A DNA stretch of 64,000 nucleotides from assembly GCA_025354985.1 (NCBI GenBank), contig JANXLU010000042.1, forward strand, positions 186,001 through 250,000, in the 5' to 3' direction. Shown piece by piece: positions 60,605-64,000 of the stretch (positions are counted from its first letter, which is position 1; each line of letters opens with the position of its first letter). A program made the position numbers and the translations under genes. The notes beneath the pieces were generated by a model, which was given only the letters and a program-made list of their open reading frames with translations, was not told where the DNA came from and did not search any database. The DNA is from Chloroflexota bacterium (GTDB lineage: Bacteria; Chloroflexota; Anaerolineae; J036; Brachytrichaceae).

Positions 60605-61573
60605 ATGATTGAACCACGTCTACTGGAGCGAATAAACACCAAGAAGGAACAATTGGATGCCTTGCGTCCACTAAGTGCAGCCAGCGTAGCCCGGCTGCGT
60701 GATGACATGGTGCTGGAGTGGACCTATAACTCCAATGCGATTGAGGGCAACACCCTCACCTTGAGCGAGACCCATATCGTCCTGCGACATGGCCTGACCG
60801 TGGGTGGCAAGACGCTTGTAGAGCATCTCGAAGTCATCAACCACCGGGACGCCATCGATTTCGCATATGACCTGGTCAAGGGTGATATTCCAATCAGCCC
60901 ATATGTGATCCGCGAGATTCATGCGTTGGTCCTTGCGCGCATCATGCCCATTGAGGCGGGCCGCTATCGGCAGGTGGGCGTGCGCATCAGCCACTCCGCC
61001 CACGTGCCCCCCGAACCGGTGGCCGTGCCCGCTCACATGGATGACTTGGTGCGCTGGTTAAATGGCGAAGCTGTTGACCTCCATCCGGTCATTCGTGCCG
61101 CATTGGCCCATCACAGGTTTGTAGCGATTCACCCATTTGCCGATGGCAACGGACGAACCGGGCGGCTGCTGATGAACGTGCTGCTCATGCGGGATGGCTA
61201 CCCACCCGCCGTGATCGAACGCGTCAATCGCACCCAGTACTACACCGCATTGGCACAGGCGGATGCCGGCAACCAAATCGCATTGGTTAACTATGTGGCG
61301 CGGGCCGTGGAGCGCAGCCTGACGCTGTACATAACGGGTTCCATGCCCTACGGCGAGCCATCAACCCTCCGCGAACCTCGCGCCATCTACGCGATTGTGC
61401 GCGATAGCTGGGTGACGCTGGCAAAAGCGGCCGCGGGAACACCCTATTCGCAGGAATATCTGAGCCTGTTGGCGCGCAAGGGTCAGCTGGACGCCGTAAA
61501 GCGCGGTCGCAACTGGTACACCACGTGTGAGGCCGTCGCGGTGTATCGAGATTCCGTAGCAGGCACTACCTAA
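60605..61573 (+). CDS. Fic-domain protein AMP/nucleotide-transferase
   Basis: 322 residues. The active-site motif HPFADGNGR is at 176-184 (catalytic H176), so AMPylation or a related transfer from ATP to protein hydroxyls is expected. The inhibitory segment SNAIEGN (43-49), the (S/T)xxxE(G/N) element with E47, is N-terminal, making this a class II, self-inhibited Fic protein. The C-terminal ~70 residues hold a winged-helix-like region ('YLSLLARKGQLDAVKRGRNWYTT'), suggesting DNA binding and autoregulation through the inverted repeat just upstream. Target unknown; no separate antitoxin is present. Confidence 0.9.
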   Translation: MIEPRLLERINTKKEQLDALRPLSAASVARLRDDMVLEWTYNSNAIEGNTLTLSETHIVLRHGLTVGGKTLVEHLEVINHRDAIDFAYDLVKGDIPISPYVIREIHALVLARIMPIEAGRYRQVGVRISHSAHVPPEPVAVPAHMDDLVRWLNGEAVDLHPVIRAALAHHRFVAIHPFADGNGRTGRLLMNVLLMRDGYPPAVIERVNRTQYYTALAQADAGNQIALVNYVARAVERSLTLYITGSMPYGEPSTLREPRAIYAIVRDSWVTLAKAAAGTPYSQEYLSLLARKGQLDAVKRGRNWYTTCEAVAVYRDSVAGTT

Positions 61574-61732
61574 CTTTGGATAGTTTGGCTGTCCAACTGC
61601 TGAACCAACCCAACCGGTACTAACGACCGCATCGCCCGCGGCCCGCTTGGCACCAACGCCTGATGCGCCAACAAGTGCACCCAGATCCGTTTGGCGACAT
61701 AGCGCTGACAGCGGGCAACGCGGCACTGAGCC

Positions 61733-62110
61733 GTGGTCAGGCCGTGGCCGCCCCACCGGGCGGTGTCCCGAGCCTGGCCCATTGCCGCGCTCAGCCGACA
61801 GGAAATCATCTGGGACGTTACGATAACGCCGGTAGCTGTGCCCACACTCGACGCCACAGTGGAACAGCTGCGAAACTATGATGACTCATCCAAGGCCCGC
61901 CGGGTATATGCCCCGGAGCAGCTGTGGAAATACCTTGGCCGCGTGACCTACGCCCGGGCCGCGCATAGCAAGCGCCAACTGTATGAGGTTATGGTTGACT
62001 TTTGGGGCGATCACTTCAATGTAGATTTCCGCGGCCAATGGCTCCGCTACTGGGAGGATGCCAACGTCATTCGCCCCTATGCGCTACTCTTCCATACTGA
62101 CGCAGCAGCG
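61733..62110 (+). pseudogene. Truncated DUF1800-family gene remnant
   Basis: The recognisable part (about 61900-62100) reads 'AAHSKRQLYEVMVDFWGDHFNVD' and 'WLRYWEDANVIRPYALL', the conserved block of DUF1800 proteins, which are normally 450-700 residues. Here it starts without the family N-terminus and breaks off after about 100 residues, then the frame runs into unrelated antisense sequence. This is a gene fragment. Between 61574 and 61900 I see no intact gene; the minus-strand frame 61570-61710 ('QRYVAKRIWVHLLAH') is possibly another DUF1800 scrap, but too short to call. Confidence 0.55.
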
Positions 62111-62131
62111 ACAGGGTGCCTCCAGTGCACA

Positions 62132-62284
62132 TCATGCATCCAGAATGTCAAGGTTGCGGTCTTTTGGTGCGCCCTGTTCGAGTAGTGTTTGGGTAATGCG
62201 CGCCATGCCCTGATACCACCACAGCCGTTGCTCCGCTTGAAACATTAGGTCATATTCGACCGGATCGGCGGCTGGTTCACTCAC
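62132..62284 (-). pseudogene. 5' remnant of a SAM methyltransferase gene, cut at motif I
   Basis: From a GTG at 62284 the frame reads 'VSEPAADPVEYDLMFQAEQRLWWYQGMARITQTLL', a typical N-terminus of class I methyltransferases, and continues to 'LDILDA' followed by a stop codon where 'GCGTG' of the SAM motif should come. The gene is therefore broken just before its cofactor-binding loop, abutting the DUF1800 remnant (+). The junction near 62110-62135 is a deletion or recombination scar. Confidence 0.6.
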
Positions 62285-62324
62285 GGAAATTGATTGTAAG
62301 ACAGGCACTGTTACACTTTGGCCA

Positions 62325-63050
62325 ATGAAGGTTATCAAGCGAATTTTCATTGGTTTGGGTTTGTTGCTCGTGCTGGCTGCACTTGGATTTTTCGCCTGGA
62401 CGCGCGTTTCGCGCTACCCAGCGACCGACCCGGCCCAACGCGTTGCAGCAACCGCGACGATGACCAGCCAGCGATGGCTCACCTTTACACCCCGCGATGC
62501 ATCATCGCCAAGCTCCGGGCTAATAATCTATCCGGGCGGTCTCGTGGACTATGCGGCATATGCGCCGCTCGCTGACGCCATCGCCCAGCGCGGCTTTTTT
62601 GTTGTGCTGCTGTCCATGCCGCTTGACCTGGCTATTCTGGACAGCAATGCCGCGGCTCCGGTTTTTGCGGCTTATCCCAATATCAAAACGTGGGCGCTGG
62701 CCGGGCATTCACTGGGTGGCACGGCAGCTGCGCAATTCGTGGTTGCAAACCCGGGCATGCTGGCCGGGCTGGTGTTCTGGGCCAGCTACCCTACCAGCTC
62801 GACGGGATTTGCCGCCACCCGGATTCTCTCAATTTACGGTTCCGACGATGGTGTGCTCCGCCGCAAGGATCAGGCGCTGGCTGACACCCTGCCAACAGGC
62901 ACGAGCTTTGTCAAAATTCCCGGTGGCAACCACGCCATGTTTGGCAGTTACGGTGCGCAAAAAGGCGACAATCCACTTGGTATATCCGAGGATGACGCCC
63001 GCCTGGCAATAACCAATGCCACGGCAGGATTTATGAGCGGGCTAAGATAG
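62325..63050 (+). CDS. Membrane-anchored alpha/beta hydrolase (abhydrolase_5/chlorophyllase-like)
   Basis: 241 residues. A hydrophobic N-terminal segment (about 5-26) is a signal anchor, so the enzyme faces outside the cytoplasmic membrane. The nucleophile is S129 in GHSLGG; 'IYGSDDGV' gives the acid and 'GGNHAMFG' the histidine. It fits the abhydrolase_5 family (esterase or lipase-like, substrate unknown). A TACACT box ends 7 nt before the ATG, with no Shine-Dalgarno site. The 3' end overlaps the convergent thioesterase gene by 9 bp. Confidence 0.82.
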   Translation: MKVIKRIFIGLGLLLVLAALGFFAWTRVSRYPATDPAQRVAATATMTSQRWLTFTPRDASSPSSGLIIYPGGLVDYAAYAPLADAIAQRGFFVVLLSMPLDLAILDSNAAAPVFAAYPNIKTWALAGHSLGGTAAAQFVVANPGMLAGLVFWASYPTSSTGFAATRILSIYGSDDGVLRRKDQALADTLPTGTSFVKIPGGNHAMFGSYGAQKGDNPLGISEDDARLAITNATAGFMSGLR

Positions 63051-64000
63051 CACGGGAATTGGTCCATCGTTGACGCCGCTTTTGATGGCGCGCGCCAGGG
63101 CGCCCACAAACGGAGCAGAATACATCGATGCGTGCGATGACGGAATAATAACGATCCGTAAATTGTGAAGGTTTGATGCCCAGCCCATGTCTGGCCCCTG
63201 ACCTTCATAATGAATTGCAACTTGGCTCCACGCGCCTTTTATGAGAACCACTGGCAGTGTGGTGCTGCGCACCTGGTGTGCCCTGGCCATGTCTTCCAAT
63301 TGATGTTTGATGCGCTGTTGGCGCTGGGTCAGCCTGGTGCGTACCGGCACGCTAAGTCGCCTTACAACCAATTTGGCAGCGGCAAGAACCGCCCTTGGCG
63401 CAAACAATATTCCTTCGTGTGTCGACTCCTTGATCAAACTGACCATGGCTTGTCGCCCCCACCGAACTGCACCATTCACAGAGGTGCGGGGACGCTCGAA
63501 TGTAAAGTGGGCCGGGGCGTCAACAAGATAAATGGCGCGAATCGTTCGGCCTTGCAGCGCCAGCTGCAACCCCATTTCCAACGCCAGTCTGCCCATGATG
63601 CAGGAGCCGATTAGTATCACGGGCCCGGTTGGTTGAACGATCTGAACCTGGGGCACCAACGCAGCGGCAAGCTCACCGATTGACTTGTGCTCGACTTCAT
63701 CATCAGAGCGCATGGGCAGCGTGAAGCCATACATTCGAAGTGACGGTAGTAAGTGCGCGACCAGACGCCAGATATCATTTGATCCGGAGGACGACGGCAG
63801 GCACAAGACTGGCGTGTCCGCGTCATTCATCAGAATTGGTGAAATACTTTGCTGCTGTGCCGGCACCGCTGATGGCGTGGTCGTCTGTGCGGCAATGTGA
63901 GCAGCCTGCTGAGCAATGGTCGGCAATCGTGACACGTCCATGTAATTGAGAATCGGACCAAAGCGCTTGGAGAGACTGGCTTCAAGCTGGGTTGCGGCAA
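63042..64000 (-). CDS. C-terminal carrier-domain end plus thioesterase domain of an NRPS/PKS-like or acyl-ligase enzyme, 5' end outside window
   Basis: The frame remains open to the right edge: residues before Met at 63941 read 'ATQLEASLSKRFGPILNY', which with the following 'LPTIAQQAAHIAAQ' is the last half of an acyl/peptidyl carrier domain; the phosphopantetheine serine would lie just beyond the window. The remaining ~280 residues are an alpha/beta-hydrolase thioesterase domain: 'LPSSSGSNDIWRLVAHLL', the nucleophile elbow GSCIMG with cysteine in place of serine, and 'IIPSSHASMYSAP' with the histidine. GxCxxG elbows occur in some releasing thioesterases. Product unknown. A gene starting only at 63941 would be a mis-call. 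Confidence 0.78.
   Translation of the reverse strand, partial: AATQLEASLSKRFGPILNYMDVSRLPTIAQQAAHIAAQTTTPSAVPAQQQSISPILMNDADTPVLCLPSSSGSNDIWRLVAHLLPSLRMYGFTLPMRSDDEVEHKSIGELAAALVPQVQIVQPTGPVILIGSCIMGRLALEMGLQLALQGRTIRAIYLVDAPAHFTFERPRTSVNGAVRWGRQAMVSLIKESTHEGILFAPRAVLAAAKLVVRRLSVPVRTRLTQRQQRIKHQLEDMARAHQVRSTTLPVVLIKGAWSQVAIHYEGQGPDMGWASNLHNLRIVIIPSSHASMYSAPFVGALARAIKSGVNDGPIPVLS

Noticed and set aside
61570-61857. Minus-strand open frame that might be another DUF1800 remnant ('QRYVAKRIWVHLLAH')
   Set aside because: Too short and the resemblance too weak; left as a remark in the pseudogene entry.
1-64000. tRNA or rRNA genes, prophage, complete insertion sequences
   Set aside because: Reading both strands I found no cloverleaf-like or rRNA-like stretch, no transposase or integrase and no phage structural gene; a tRNAscan run would be needed to exclude a tRNA in the spacers.

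Overview
The window is a compact, roughly 57-60% GC bacterial chromosome segment with about 50 protein genes, no rRNA or tRNA that I can recognise, no CRISPR and no intact insertion sequence. The gene content points to Chloroflexota: a tricorn-type protease, an M16C presequence-protease homologue, a SecA with a long proline/alanine-rich tail, a two-VWA membrane protein next to tsaE-tsaB-rimI, a BCD/PucC-family transporter and two molybdenum hydroxylases. This is an inference from content, not a phylogeny.

Layout. 0-24 kb is mostly housekeeping: a bifunctional penicillin-binding protein, a quinone oxidoreductase, thiamine pyrophosphokinase, a CtpE-like P-type ATPase, LysA, the M16C and tricorn peptidases (divergent), the VWA-tsaE-tsaB-rimI operon and the secA-clpS pair. 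24-36 kb holds a CocE-type hydrolase, a CorC-type membrane protein, a Tat-exported two-subunit molybdenum hydroxylase, two MFS-type carriers, a Nudix hydrolase, two tandem PlsC acyltransferases and a MoaD/ThiS-like protein. 36-47 kb has a Gfo/Idh/MocA oxidoreductase, a cytoplasmic three-subunit molybdenum hydroxylase, a metal-ligand-less MBL-fold protein, a ribokinase-like kinase, and a tightly overlapping operon headed by an unusual amidohydrolase-CYTH fusion. 47-54 kb is catabolic (nitroreductase, methyltransferase, SDR, TIM-barrel isomerase, fumarase-superfamily lyase, TPP-dependent E1 alpha/beta, VOC protein, aminoglycoside-phosphotransferase-like kinase).

54-64 kb is accessory. It contains a Trypco1 (CU044_2847-type) protein, a DUF1801 protein, VOC proteins, a protein I read as a bacterial gasdermin (pore-forming cell-death effector), an RskA-like membrane protein, an Fe-S/heterodisulfide-reductase-type electron carrier, a Fic AMP-transferase, a scar made of two truncated genes (DUF1800 and a methyltransferase cut at its SAM motif), and, running off the right edge, the carrier/thioesterase end of an NRPS/PKS-like enzyme. 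The gasdermin has no protease gene beside it, unlike the arrangement known for bacterial gasdermins; a domain that usually travels with trypsin-like proteases lies 1.3 kb away. This is the most interesting part of the window.

Expression signals. At least fifteen genes have a TANNNT-type -10 box only 7-11 nt before the start codon and no Shine-Dalgarno sequence, which predicts leaderless or nearly leaderless mRNAs. Several of the accessory genes, including the gasdermin and Trypco1 genes, instead have good Shine-Dalgarno sites. Convergent genes often overlap at their 3' ends (4-23 bp), and five strong hairpins separate other units.
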